Below are positions 55,761 through 64,000 of a stretch of DNA of 64,000 nucleotides, in pieces. A program made the position numbers and the translations under genes. The DNA lies in contig CAIULL010000128.1 of assembly GCA_903899985.1 (NCBI GenBank), forward strand, positions 1 through 64,000. Reading direction: 5' to 3'. Source of the stretch: an uncultured Schlesneria sp. (lineage in GTDB: Bacteria; Planctomycetota; Planctomycetia; Planctomycetales; Planctomycetaceae). Each line of letters opens with the position of its first letter. Position 1 is the first letter of the stretch. The notes under the pieces were generated by a model, which was not told the origin of the DNA, did no database searches, and saw only the letters and a list, made by a program, of their open reading frames with translations.

Positions 55761-56467
55761 TCGTCACCTCCCAGGTACGATCGATCGAGCCCCAGCAGAA
55801 TTCGCAACGAAGTGGCAACGACCCCAAGTGCGATCCCGATCATAATGGCACGCTGACCGGCGGTGACAAACGTTTTGCGGATAAACTCTGTCAGGTCAGC
55901 AATCGGAAAATACGGCAGAGCTCCCTCGACGGGTGGCGGCAGAAACAACGATGTGATCTCACGGTCTCGTGTCTGACCAACCAGCACGATTAACGCCGTC
56001 AGCAGCAAGAGAATGGCTTCGACGTTTTTCGCGCGAAAGGCTCGAAAAGCCGCTGAGGCAACGTAAAAGGCGAGTAGCGCGAACATGGTCGAAACAATCG
56101 GACTGAACAGGTACTGGTAAATCCACCAGAATCCGCTCCCTTCCTGCTGAAATGGCCCGGACCAGGCAAATTTCAACTGCTGTTCGGACTCGGGAACGGC
56201 GCCAACCTTAAGTAATCCCACAGCGATCGTGATGAAAAACGAAAGTAAAGTCACCGTCGAAAAGCCCCATCCGGCTTCTCGATCAGAAATCTTTTTCAAA
56301 TGGTGCAGGCAGAGGTTCGCACCGCCAAGCATCATGGCAATCGTTGCCACAATCGTGAACCAGTCTTCGGCGATTTGTCGCACAGGCAACAAAGGGGGCG
56401 AGAAGTTGGCGACGATCATGATGAAGCCAACGATGCTGGCAATCAGTATCGGAACGGTCTTTGACAT
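55757..56467 (-). CDS. Membrane complex subunit 3: multi-helix protein
   Basis: A 236-residue hydrophobic protein with five or six predicted membrane helices, for example 4-22, 36-55, 67-86, 112-134, 138-158 and 205-224. A short conserved-looking loop carries FQQEGSGFWWIYQYLFSP. The start ATG 56467 shares one base with the stop of the upstream gene (TGATG), so it is coupled; the frame extends further upstream to 56578 inside the neighbour and that part is not real. No named family recognised. Confidence 0.72.
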   Translation of the reverse strand: MSKTVPILIASIVGFIMIVANFSPPLLPVRQIAEDWFTIVATIAMMLGGANLCLHHLKKISDREAGWGFSTVTLLSFFITIAVGLLKVGAVPESEQQLKFAWSGPFQQEGSGFWWIYQYLFSPIVSTMFALLAFYVASAAFRAFRAKNVEAILLLLTALIVLVGQTRDREITSLFLPPPVEGALPYFPIADLTEFIRKTFVTAGQRAIMIGIALGVVATSLRILLGLDRSYLGGDE

Positions 56468-57519
56468 CAACCACCCTTCAAGACGGTGTCGGTGATCCAC
56501 TGCGAGCGTCGCGGCAAATTCTGACCTTCTTCGCTTTTCCCGCGAGGCGATATCGAATCCCATGTCGCCAGCGAACAACCGAAAAGCAAAAGAACGATCG
56601 CGGCCAGTTTGCCAAAGTCCTGCCCTTTCAGCATCCCCATCTGTGCCGGTTCACCAGACAGATACGCTGACGCGGCAAAAAGCTCTTCGCCGAGAAGCGT
56701 ATAGTCACAGGCAGCCACAAAGAACGGAAGTTGCGTTGTTTCAGCCGTTCCTGCAATCTGGATTGCACCCACAGCATTCCCCGCTTCAGCAAGGAACAGA
56801 GACTCGGCGAAAAATTTTCCAAGAAAAAAGCAGGCCGCCGGTTTTTCGCGGTACATCCATCCGCAGACTGATGCGACGTAACCAAACTGTTCGTCGGTAA
56901 TGTAATGAATGCGATCTTCGTTGTAATAGTCGGGGCGACCCGCCGCGAGAGCCGCTGCCTGGACCGCTTCCCGTGCCGCCGTCATCACCAGCGCCCTCGA
57001 CGTCGGGACTTCGAGCGGCGTGTCGTATTCCGCCGCCATTTTTGCCACGCTCGATAGAACCATCAGTCCCGCGACGGTATCAATCTCTTTTATGTCTTCG
57101 ATGCCGGGGACAAACAGAATGGGTTTCCCCATTTCGGTCGCCCGCCCCACTGCTTCTTCCATCGCCAGCAAACCCGCGATCGGGCGTACGTAAAACGGTT
57201 TTCCCCGTCGTGCCAATTCCGTGCAGATGATCACGGTCGCACAAATGGCAATCGTCAGCAGAGCAAATGACGTTTTTCCGGTATCAAACCAGACCCTTTG
57301 CTTGGTCGATCCGGCGCTCTCGTCTGCCAATGACAAGGCGGGAAAGACCACCAAAAACAACAGCATTGCCAATGTTTTTTTTGTGAAGCGCACGCGTTCA
57401 CGGCAATCCCATGGACGTTTACCGACAAAAACAAGTGATTCAAATGCTGATTGGCCGCCCGATTTGACTCGCGTCGTAATGATTTCCTTTTTGGCATTCG
57501 TGTCAGAATGAAAATCCAT
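56467..57519 (-). CDS. Membrane complex subunit 2: DUF6754-like protein
   Basis: A 350-residue protein with a hydrophobic segment near 48-65 (signal-like), a membrane helix near 80-100, a large soluble domain (about 105-300) and a C-terminal helix near 305-325. The soluble domain opens with KPFYVRPIAGLLAMEEAVGR, then ILFVPGIEDI, PLEVPTSRAL, and closes with AASAYLSGEP. I believe this matches DUF6754, recalled from memory. The start ATG has AGGGGTG close upstream, overlapping the stop of the preceding gene, so the two are coupled. Confidence 0.75.
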   Translation of the reverse strand: MDFHSDTNAKKEIITTRVKSGGQSAFESLVFVGKRPWDCRERVRFTKKTLAMLLFLVVFPALSLADESAGSTKQRVWFDTGKTSFALLTIAICATVIICTELARRGKPFYVRPIAGLLAMEEAVGRATEMGKPILFVPGIEDIKEIDTVAGLMVLSSVAKMAAEYDTPLEVPTSRALVMTAAREAVQAAALAAGRPDYYNEDRIHYITDEQFGYVASVCGWMYREKPAACFFLGKFFAESLFLAEAGNAVGAIQIAGTAETTQLPFFVAACDYTLLGEELFAASAYLSGEPAQMGMLKGQDFGKLAAIVLLLFGCSLATWDSISPRGKSEEGQNLPRRSQWITDTVLKGG

Positions 57520-57522
57520 TTG

Positions 57523-58650
57523 TCACCCCTCAATCAATTCTACGTTGGCGCGAGGAACTGTCACCTCGGAACAATTGGCCAGAGTGACATTGACGACACG
57601 CGCCAGCGATTCGGATTCCAGGACAACCTGTTCGTGAGGCAGACCGGTCACCTGTCCCAGTACGCCGAAATAAGGTTCACGGATCACTCGAACGGAAGAG
57701 CCGACATTAAGCGCACCCGCAACCCGGCCGGCATCGCGGCTTTCGTCAGGCAGGGGCGCAACCAAAGGAATCACAATCTCAGGCCGCATGACGCCGGCGC
57801 GAATCTGAGTCGTACCATTCACACTGGCGTCGCGACCGGAATGCGAAGCCAGAAGATCGAATGTTCGACGAGCCATCGCAATGTCACCGAACCCTTCCGT
57901 GACGATAATTGTCGTTCCCAGCTTCTCAGTTCCCGTCACGGCAACTCCCAGGTCATAGCCCAGGATTTCTCGCAGATCGTGATCATCGATCCCCCCCGCG
58001 ACAATTGCCGAGGCGCCAACTTGAATTGCTTTTCGGACGGCATTTCCAGTAATTCTCCGTCCGCCGATGACGATACAGCCCCGGTGTTCGGATGTAATCA
58101 CGCTTTCGGTCACGTCATCGTCAGGAGAATTTGCGACGAGGCAAATCTTGCCAAATGCTTCGCCACCAATTCCAAAAATTCCCTGGATCAAGGCCACATC
58201 GGCTTCGACGACGACCCCTTCATTCGGAATCACTTCGACAATCATCCCGGAAAGATAGGCCAGGACCTGCACGGCATTTTGGGGGCCCCGTAAAATCACC
58301 TGCCCCGTGATTTTGGATATCGCTTCAATTGTTCCGTCTGACGGCGAAGGAAACTCCGACTGAAAGTAACCGAAGAATCCCTTCGTCCGTGCGAGCGAAT
58401 CACCGGCACGAACTGCCTCGCCAATTTTCCGTAACATGCTGCGAGACAGGTCTGACGGAGAAATCCCCAAGCGCTTAGCAAGATTGATCGGAACGGCGTC
58501 ACCCGGAAGAAATGTTCGAGCCACGACATCCTGTGCACTGACTTGATCACCGACCCGGACCACGACGTCGCCCGCAAGCGGCAGAAGCCTACGGCACCGC
58601 CAGCGGCAACCGCGTGAGACCATCAAACCTGGAGTATAAGCCTGTGCCAT
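57523..58650 (-). CDS. Membrane complex subunit 1: barrel-sandwich/KOW-like soluble protein
   Basis: A 375-residue protein without membrane helices, first in the operon. The first 160 residues have biotinyl/lipoyl-like barrel-sandwich features (LPLAGDVVVRVGDQVSAQDVV, then SPSDGTIEAISKITGQVI, ending VEVIPNEG), similar in style to the N-terminal domains of RnfC and NqrA. A central domain carries GRRITGNAVRKAIQVGAS and GGIDDHDLREILGYDLG. The C-terminal 60 residues resemble a KOW motif (GSSVRVIREPYFGVLGQV). I start at ATG 58650; GTG 58671 adds seven residues. No cysteine cluster typical of Rnf is present. Confidence 0.72.
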   Translation of the reverse strand: MAQAYTPGLMVSRGCRWRCRRLLPLAGDVVVRVGDQVSAQDVVARTFLPGDAVPINLAKRLGISPSDLSRSMLRKIGEAVRAGDSLARTKGFFGYFQSEFPSPSDGTIEAISKITGQVILRGPQNAVQVLAYLSGMIVEVIPNEGVVVEADVALIQGIFGIGGEAFGKICLVANSPDDDVTESVITSEHRGCIVIGGRRITGNAVRKAIQVGASAIVAGGIDDHDLREILGYDLGVAVTGTEKLGTTIIVTEGFGDIAMARRTFDLLASHSGRDASVNGTTQIRAGVMRPEIVIPLVAPLPDESRDAGRVAGALNVGSSVRVIREPYFGVLGQVTGLPHEQVVLESESLARVVNVTLANCSEVTVPRANVELIEG

Positions 58651-59211
58651 GCGTTCCAATCCAATCACCACAACTCACCCGAGGGGATCGTCGCAAAGAT
58701 TTCGAAAGACATCAATCGACAAACGGAAACTTGCGGGAAGTTCGTATTTATCTTTCCACCGCTCGGGCGGAAATCGGCGTCCATTAATCTCGTAATCTCG
58801 AAAAAAGACGACCGCCAACACTGAACGATGAAATCGATACCCCCAAAAGATCCTGAATTCTCAGAAGTCCGAGAATGAAGTCGGCCGCCAGAAAATTATC
58901 CGCTGTGTCAGCCCCCTTTTTTTAAATTCTGGCTGGATTTATCTGGATGACGCGAATAATGAATTGAGAATGATCGTTGAATGGCTCGGTAGAGACCAAT
59001 ACAGATCCTGACTGGTCCGTGTTAAGGTGATTATTTAATCTAGGCCAAGCCAACCATGGATTGTCATGTGCGGCGATTTGTCGCAACGACACGAAATCCA
59101 GATAATTCAATCCAGATAATTCAACAATTCATTCGTACAGAGAACGACGAAATCGGCTGTGATTTCCTCAAAGCCGTGAAGTCTTTTTATGACCAACAAA
59201 AAAGGGAGTTC
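58651..59211. other. Intergenic region upstream of the membrane operon
   Basis: About 560 bp without a supportable gene, between the operon (minus) and the GT-C-like gene (minus). It should contain the operon promoter. The GC content falls toward 58900-59200 and a T-run occurs at 58914-58922. No hairpin, repeat or RNA was recognised. Confidence 0.45.
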
Positions 59212-60618
59212 TCAGGCCTCTCCCAAACCCTTGGAGAGCGTCGTGACAACCTCCTTAAAGGCCACAAAGTTTGAGATCCCTGCCGAGACGATTGTCGTAA
59301 GCAACACTCCTCGGAAAGTATTTCTGGCAAGGGAACTCAAGCCACAATCAGGAACAAAAATTCCCGAAGCAACAATCGTCAGTAGTGGCAACATGTGAGC
59401 CGTGTAAAGAAAGGGCATTTGTCCATAAAACAGATGCATCACAAAGAACAATACGAGCGTGATGAACGACGCTTTTCGAGTCCGGAAACCATTCATTAGG
59501 CTCGAATCTAATGGCTCAATTCGAGTGGGCTCAAAAACTGCCTGAGACCGGAACACAGATAAAACACCCGACAACAAGAGGATACTCCAGGCAAGACTGG
59601 CGACAATGCTCGATATCGTATCGAACTGAATCCCCTTGAGCCTTGCCGATAATACGAGTGTGTCCTCGAAAGTCAGACCCGCTTTCGTTCTGAAAATACT
59701 CGGTATCGTGATAAATTCCACTTTTGGAACCACGATCGGGCTCACGAGAAGGTGAACGGGTCTCGCCCAAAGCGTCACTGCGTTACTCGCACCGACGTGA
59801 ACGGTTTCTTTGAGAAAAAGACGAACGTTAAAAAAGAGCGTCGCGTCTCCAAAAAATCGATCTTGTACAACGGATAAACATGCCGCCAGGAACAGTACTG
59901 TTGCGAAGTAGGCCAACAGTGGGCGAATCTGTTTCTTAAAGGTTTCAGTGATAGAACGAAGGGAAACGTTGTCGAATACGCCGTGAGCGGTCAGAGCGGC
60001 AAACACGGTCGCTGCAAAATTTGTGATGGTCACAGACATTGATGCAACACCCGAGAAGATCGTCAGTGCGATTCTCGCGCTGGGCGAAGTACATTTGAAC
60101 CAATAGACCGCATGTAATGCGATTAAAAGAGTCGTCGCTCCGAATGGAAACGTTTCGATTACCGAATACCAGAAGATAAATCCGCCAGAAGCCAGGTAAA
60201 GTAACGTCAATAGTACGCGGTCGATTGCTGGAAGACGGAATTTTCTCAAAAGAGACCAGAGTGCCGCTATCGACACGGAAGAATTAACCGCCAGCATAAG
60301 TCGAATTGAAAAATATTCATTATGCACAAAGGTGTTGATTGACTGAGTAATGGGCCAAAACACAATCGAAAAGAGTGGATGTTTAAATGTATCATGATGA
60401 CCGCTTGCACGAATCGTCAGGTTTTCGAACACCCTGGGAATGTCTGCGTCAAAATAGGCATTCAGATAGATCCAACCGATAAGCCCCTTGGGAGGGGACT
60501 CGGATAAAAACCACGAAAACGAAAATGCAACGATCAGGAGCAGAAGGAGTTCAATGAGACTCGGTTTGACAAATTTCCCAAGCGTCGAAACTGTCGTTTG
60601 CGATTCGATCTTTGTCAT
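59212..60618 (-). CDS. GT-C-like multi-pass membrane protein
   Basis: A 468-residue protein with about ten predicted membrane helices. The N-terminal loop after the first helix carries FDADIPRVFENL and GHHDTFKHPLFS, with acidic residues in the position where GT-C glycosyltransferases (ArnT/PMT type) keep a catalytic Asp-containing motif. This suggests transfer of a sugar from a lipid carrier, but no specific family was recognised and the metal-binding Asp cannot be confirmed. The gene is AT-richer than the adjacent operon and stands alone between two long gaps, consistent with later acquisition. Confidence 0.7.
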   Translation of the reverse strand: MTKIESQTTVSTLGKFVKPSLIELLLLLIVAFSFSWFLSESPPKGLIGWIYLNAYFDADIPRVFENLTIRASGHHDTFKHPLFSIVFWPITQSINTFVHNEYFSIRLMLAVNSSVSIAALWSLLRKFRLPAIDRVLLTLLYLASGGFIFWYSVIETFPFGATTLLIALHAVYWFKCTSPSARIALTIFSGVASMSVTITNFAATVFAALTAHGVFDNVSLRSITETFKKQIRPLLAYFATVLFLAACLSVVQDRFFGDATLFFNVRLFLKETVHVGASNAVTLWARPVHLLVSPIVVPKVEFITIPSIFRTKAGLTFEDTLVLSARLKGIQFDTISSIVASLAWSILLLSGVLSVFRSQAVFEPTRIEPLDSSLMNGFRTRKASFITLVLFFVMHLFYGQMPFLYTAHMLPLLTIVASGIFVPDCGLSSLARNTFRGVLLTTIVSAGISNFVAFKEVVTTLSKGLGEA

Positions 60619-61001
60619 GGTTTACCTGCTAAGCATGTTCGCATTGACAGTGATTCTTGAGAATTTGTGCCGGGCAATGAGCAGATCATTTCCACAAGTG
60701 ACTTCATTTCTCAACAAAGAACGTTTCTCCTTGTAATCATCCAGACGTATCAGCATACGCCAAGCTTGCAATCCAATCGACACAATTCGTTAATGCACAT
60801 CATCGCAAACAAGTGCGAGTTCATTTCGTCGACAATGCAAGGAGGAGGGCCTCATTCTCAGGGTTAAACGATGACTTCGAAACGATTTGCTCATCGACGA
60901 TCACCGTTTTCCGCCAACAAATTGTGTCAGTCCCCGGCCGGTGATCGGTTACGATTTGGAGCAACACCATCGACGGTCTGAATCCTGCTGGAAGTTCGCG
61001 T
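60619..61001. other. Intergenic region
   Basis: 383 bp between the GT-C-like gene and the HdeD-like gene, both minus. The base composition is AT-rich next to the GT-C gene and returns to GC-rich near 60940. No gene, repeat, hairpin or RNA can be supported. Confidence 0.4.
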
Positions 61002-61604
61002 TCATGACACGAATGTCACGGGAAGTCGGCGAACATTAATTCCGATCAGGAAATAGAGCCAGCCATTAAAAATCAGGTCGATACCCAAAAAAGTACCGAT
61101 GACCCACAGCCCCGAAAACGGTGTCTGCTGCCAGATCATCACACCCAGTGACAGCGTGATGATTCCGTTAACAAGAACCCAACCTCGCCCTCGGAACGAC
61201 CCTGACAACGCCGCGATAATTCGGAACAACCCACCCACCATGAAAAATGACGCCATCAACAGGGTGTAAACGATCGCGGCTTCTTGCGGATGCCGGACAC
61301 AAATCGCGCCCATCACCAGTTGAAGCACTCCGGTCAACAGCGTGAGGAAAAATCCGCCCCAACTTCCTGTAAAGAACGAACCCGCAATGTAGGTAGCTCC
61401 TCCCAGGATCAGAAAGAATCCAATCACTTCAACGGTGGCGATCGTATAAAGTGATGAATAAGTCAGAGCTGACACCCCCAGCGCAATAAGTGCCACGCCG
61501 AGCAACACAAACCAGATCCACGCCCCTTGCAGCTTCTTCAGATCTTCTTGAATGATGGGTGACAATCTGGAAAAGGGACTGGTCGAAGGGGTGTCAGTCG
61601 ACAT
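61002..61604 (-). CDS. HdeD-like (DUF308) membrane protein
   Basis: A 200-residue protein with six predicted membrane helices in three similar pairs, the pattern of the HdeD/DUF308 family: WIWFVLLGVALIALGVSAL, then GGATYIAGSFF, and a final helix pair with GTFLGIDLIFNG. HdeD of E. coli is linked to acid resistance at high cell density, but the family's molecular role is not established. The first 25 residues are polar and cytoplasmic. The length is typical. Neighbouring genes give no further clue. Confidence 0.85.
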   Translation of the reverse strand: MSTDTPSTSPFSRLSPIIQEDLKKLQGAWIWFVLLGVALIALGVSALTYSSLYTIATVEVIGFFLILGGATYIAGSFFTGSWGGFFLTLLTGVLQLVMGAICVRHPQEAAIVYTLLMASFFMVGGLFRIIAALSGSFRGRGWVLVNGIITLSLGVMIWQQTPFSGLWVIGTFLGIDLIFNGWLYFLIGINVRRLPVTFVS

Positions 61605-61721
61605 GAGCGAGTTCCAGATGAGTTAGTTTGTTCAGAACGGTCACGGATTCGAACTGGATTGATGCTCATTGATCGCAAAAACCAAGTAAATTCCGCAGGG
61701 CGAAATCAGTCAAAAATTGCG

Positions 61722-64000
61722 CTATCGTCGGCGTCGCACGGGAGCTTCTGCCTCTTTATCCCATTCGATGTTATGTCGTTTCTCCAAATTCTTTTGCCAT
61801 CCAATAAAGACGGTCCGTAGCGGCAATTGAGCCAGCGACTCGTAAGGAGATTTGATAATCGGATAGAGACCCGTGAATCGCTCGCCCAGAAAGCGTTTTC
61901 GTTGCGCCTCTTGTTCCACACCACCATCGTTCCTTGCGGAGTCACGATCGCGAACCTTGACCACATAGTACGTGGATTTACTGGCGTTGCTGGCAACACC
62001 AATTTCGCCTTGTTTCAGATCTTCGAACACCACTTTCATAAATTCATTGTCCACATTCGGGATCAATGGAATATCAGTCGTCAATGGATCGCCTTGAGCT
62101 GAAGGAACGCTTTGAGGGGACGAAAGCCAGGTGAACTCGGGAGTTTCGATCACGGTCAATGCAGGATCATTGCTCTGGCCGGTCGATGATTCACCTGAAA
62201 CGGCTGCAACAAGGTTATTACCGTTGAGTTTGGCTTGTTCAGCCAGGGCTTTGGCCCGTTTTTCGGCGAGCAGTCGGGCCTGATCGAACTTCCATGCGCG
62301 AATGGCTTTCTCGCGCACGACTTCCTCTTTCAATGAGGTGACGCGGGCGGGCGTATCATTAATCTTCCAGTAGGCAAACGATCCTCGTCGTGTCCTCAGA
62401 TCCGCCCGTCGCGGCGAATAAAGCGGCATTCGCGATTCACCTTTTTCGTCTCGATACAAGATCACATCGGCAGCAACCTGCGACCGTTTCTGAGTGTCGA
62501 ATGCCATGCCAATCGGCTGAGCCAACAGATCCTCATATTCCCATTCCGGTGTCTCTTTGTATTCCAGATCGTTTTCGGCAGCATACTTTTTCAATTTATC
62601 TGCGATGATCTTCACCTTTTCGATCTTCTCATTGGGCTCGATGGTCGTGTCATAATCCAACCCCAGAGGGATCATGAACTCGCTGGCCTGATCGAGCGCC
62701 GCAGCGATAATCCCAAATGCTTTCTCTCGCGCAATCGTTTCCCGAATTTCCAGCTTGAGATCGTCATTCAGCTCTCTCAATTTTGGTTGCGGCAACGATT
62801 CTGGAGAATTACTCAGTTTCGGGAGTGAAATTTCGGACGCATCTGGTTTGGAAATTGTCTTCTTGCCCTCATCGTCATCCGAAACCGGAGTCGCCGGGGG
62901 TTCTGGGATCGATTTTGTGGAATTTGCTTCGTCTGATTTCTCGGCGTCAGGTTCCTTTTCAACTTTCTTCTCCGCAGCGTCGTCGTCGACTCCACATTTG
63001 GATTCGGATTTCGATTCTTCGGAATTCTTGTTATCGCCTCCTTCTTGGCCCTTTTTCTGATCAGCGTCCTCAAGCTTTTTTTCTTCGGCCGCAGGTTCGG
63101 GCTTCTTTTCTTCCGTTTGCAAGCTCTTTCGATCTTCTGCTTTTAATGCATCTGCCGCATCGGACGGGGCTTTCTCGTCGGGCAGCTTTGGGGCTGTTGA
63201 CTCCTTCATTTCCGGGGCACGGTATCGGTCCTTGTTCTTTTCGTAGTATTCGCGAACTTCCTCATCGCTCGAATTAATTTTCTTCTCGAATTTTTCAAAG
63301 TCCGCCGTCAAGTACGCCAATTGGACCCGGGGCATTGCCGTGAAACCAGGTCGAGATTCATCCTTCCACGCGTAGTTTTTGAATTTCTCGAAGAACAGAG
63401 TCAGTTCTGCATCGGACGGCTGACCAATCTCGCTGACAAAGTCATTCACGGGAATGGCGACGGCCTGCAAGGACTCCTTAAGATTCATCATCCGATATGA
63501 ATCCCACAGCTGGTGAGGTGTCTGCTGCATGTATCGCAGTGGCTCGCGCGTCTGTGTGTACTGAGCAAATTGGGGCGGGACTTGAACCTCGACATTGGGC
63601 GGCACCATCAAACGCATGGCAAGTTGTGCGGCCAGTTCCTCTTTCAGGCTATCGACAAGTTCGCGTTCGCCAAGCTTTGCTTCGCTCAGACTTGCTCGAT
63701 TATCCTGCCGGGTCAGATTGCCATTAAACGCTTTCTTCAGAAATTCATTGGCCCCTTCGTCTGAGACTTGGATTCCCATTCGTTTTGCATCGGATAACCA
63801 TCTGCGATGATCCACGAGTGACTCGTCGTCAATCGGGCCGAAACCGCCGAAACCAGCCTGTTGTCGGTCGCTGAGCCGGCGAGAGGCTGACGAAAAATAC
63901 ATATTCGTCCGTTGCCGTTTCTGGGCCATTCGGTCGAGATCCTGTCGTGTGAAATTGCCGAAAGCGGTTTTCACAACTGGCTTTGCCTGATTCATGGCGC
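61722..64000 (-). CDS. SurA/PpiD-like peptidyl-prolyl isomerase, 5' end beyond window
   Basis: At least 757 residues after ATG 63995, but the frame stays open to base 64000 and the visible start looks like the region just after a membrane anchor, so the true start is probably outside. The visible part begins with VVKTAFGNFTRQDLDRMAQKR, as in planctomycete SurA/PpiD-type proteins, then a helical N-domain. Its middle (about 250-420) is a low-complexity stretch rich in Glu, Lys, Ala, Ser and Asp with no expected structure. The C-terminal third has DALTV-, GEIGVASNASKSTYYVVKV-type chaperone/PPIase elements. It is likely a periplasmic folding factor for outer-membrane or secreted proteins. Confidence 0.75.
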   Translation of the reverse strand, partial: AMNQAKPVVKTAFGNFTRQDLDRMAQKRQRTNMYFSSASRRLSDRQQAGFGGFGPIDDESLVDHRRWLSDAKRMGIQVSDEGANEFLKKAFNGNLTRQDNRASLSEAKLGERELVDSLKEELAAQLAMRLMVPPNVEVQVPPQFAQYTQTREPLRYMQQTPHQLWDSYRMMNLKESLQAVAIPVNDFVSEIGQPSDAELTLFFEKFKNYAWKDESRPGFTAMPRVQLAYLTADFEKFEKKINSSDEEVREYYEKNKDRYRAPEMKESTAPKLPDEKAPSDAADALKAEDRKSLQTEEKKPEPAAEEKKLEDADQKKGQEGGDNKNSEESKSESKCGVDDDAAEKKVEKEPDAEKSDEANSTKSIPEPPATPVSDDDEGKKTISKPDASEISLPKLSNSPESLPQPKLRELNDDLKLEIRETIAREKAFGIIAAALDQASEFMIPLGLDYDTTIEPNEKIEKVKIIADKLKKYAAENDLEYKETPEWEYEDLLAQPIGMAFDTQKRSQVAADVILYRDEKGESRMPLYSPRRADLRTRRGSFAYWKINDTPARVTSLKEEVVREKAIRAWKFDQARLLAEKRAKALAEQAKLNGNNLVAAVSGESSTGQSNDPALTVIETPEFTWLSSPQSVPSAQGDPLTTDIPLIPNVDNEFMKVVFEDLKQGEIGVASNASKSTYYVVKVRDRDSARNDGGVEQEAQRKRFLGERFTGLYPIIKSPYESLAQLPLRTVFIGWQKNLEKRHNIEWDKEAEAPVRRRR

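Noticed and set aside
57523-58650. Assignment as RnfC
   Set aside because: The [4Fe-4S] CxxCxxCxxxC motifs and the NADH-binding domain of RnfC are missing and there are no rnfA/D/E/G genes in the operon.
1-64000. tRNA, rRNA or CRISPR features
   Set aside because: No tRNA-like T-loop with matching arms, no rRNA stretches and no regularly spaced direct repeats were seen by eye; a covariance-model scan could still find a tRNA.

Overview
The window looks like chromosomal DNA of a planctomycete (Planctomycetota, Planctomycetales-like). Several features point that way: two Tat-type DUF1501 proteins, a membrane-dehydrogenase/HEAT/cytochrome c fusion of the 'PVC-type CxxCH' kind, a DUF1571 protein, Tat-exported Gfo/Idh/MocA oxidoreductases, a very large surface protein with an N-terminal LERRxML box, and copies of a GC-rich repeat whose translation reads GEAPAEP or SAGASPS. 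No lineage marker gene such as rRNA is present, so this rests on gene families. No tRNA, rRNA, CRISPR array, prophage or intact IS element was recognised.

Layout. Positions 1-6178 (minus) hold the N-terminal 2059 codons of a giant secreted or surface protein with cadherin-like repeats followed by about 139-residue repeats; it runs off the left edge. 6583-9151 is a sodium:solute symporter plus a DapA/NanA-type aldolase. 9152-9511 carries a short repeat cluster. 9512-12523 has APS kinase, an SDR reductase and a CoA-transferase. 12524-17046 mixes a small GAF-like protein, an LptB-like ATPase, a large signal peptidase I and a response regulator, with two kinds of MITE-like palindromic elements between them. 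17342-22385 has a small membrane protein, SpoVR, an orphan Alg13/PssE-like glycosyltransferase, a Tat Gfo/Idh oxidoreductase and a YkgJ-type cysteine-cluster protein. hisS follows. 23803-29331 looks like a signalling block: PP2C phosphatase, zinc-metalloprotease-like lipoprotein and a transmembrane Ser/Thr kinase with an extracytoplasmic sensor region. 29512-38324 runs on the plus strand: an unknown protein, a SNF2 ATPase, DUF1571, panC, lgt, a short uvrC and DUF1501. 38449-48239 has a second DUF1501 protein, an Rpn-type nuclease, a second Gfo/Idh, an LCAT-like lipoprotein lipase and the large PVC cytochrome. carB (minus) is separated from it by a strong terminator.

51888-64000 holds a DUF447-like protein, a DinB-like protein, and then the most interesting block: 58650-53220 on the minus strand. 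Here five genes are joined by overlaps or 3-bp gaps, and two more small membrane-protein genes follow closely. They encode a barrel-sandwich/KOW-like soluble protein and a set of integral membrane proteins with conserved soluble domains. I cannot assign a function, and it has the form of a dedicated multi-subunit membrane complex. The window ends with a GT-C-like membrane protein in an AT-richer island, an HdeD-like protein and a SurA/PpiD-like peptidyl-prolyl isomerase cut by the right edge.

Housekeeping genes (hisS, panC, lgt, uvrC, carB, lepB) are scattered singly among lineage-specific genes rather than sitting in classical operons, which is usual for planctomycetes.
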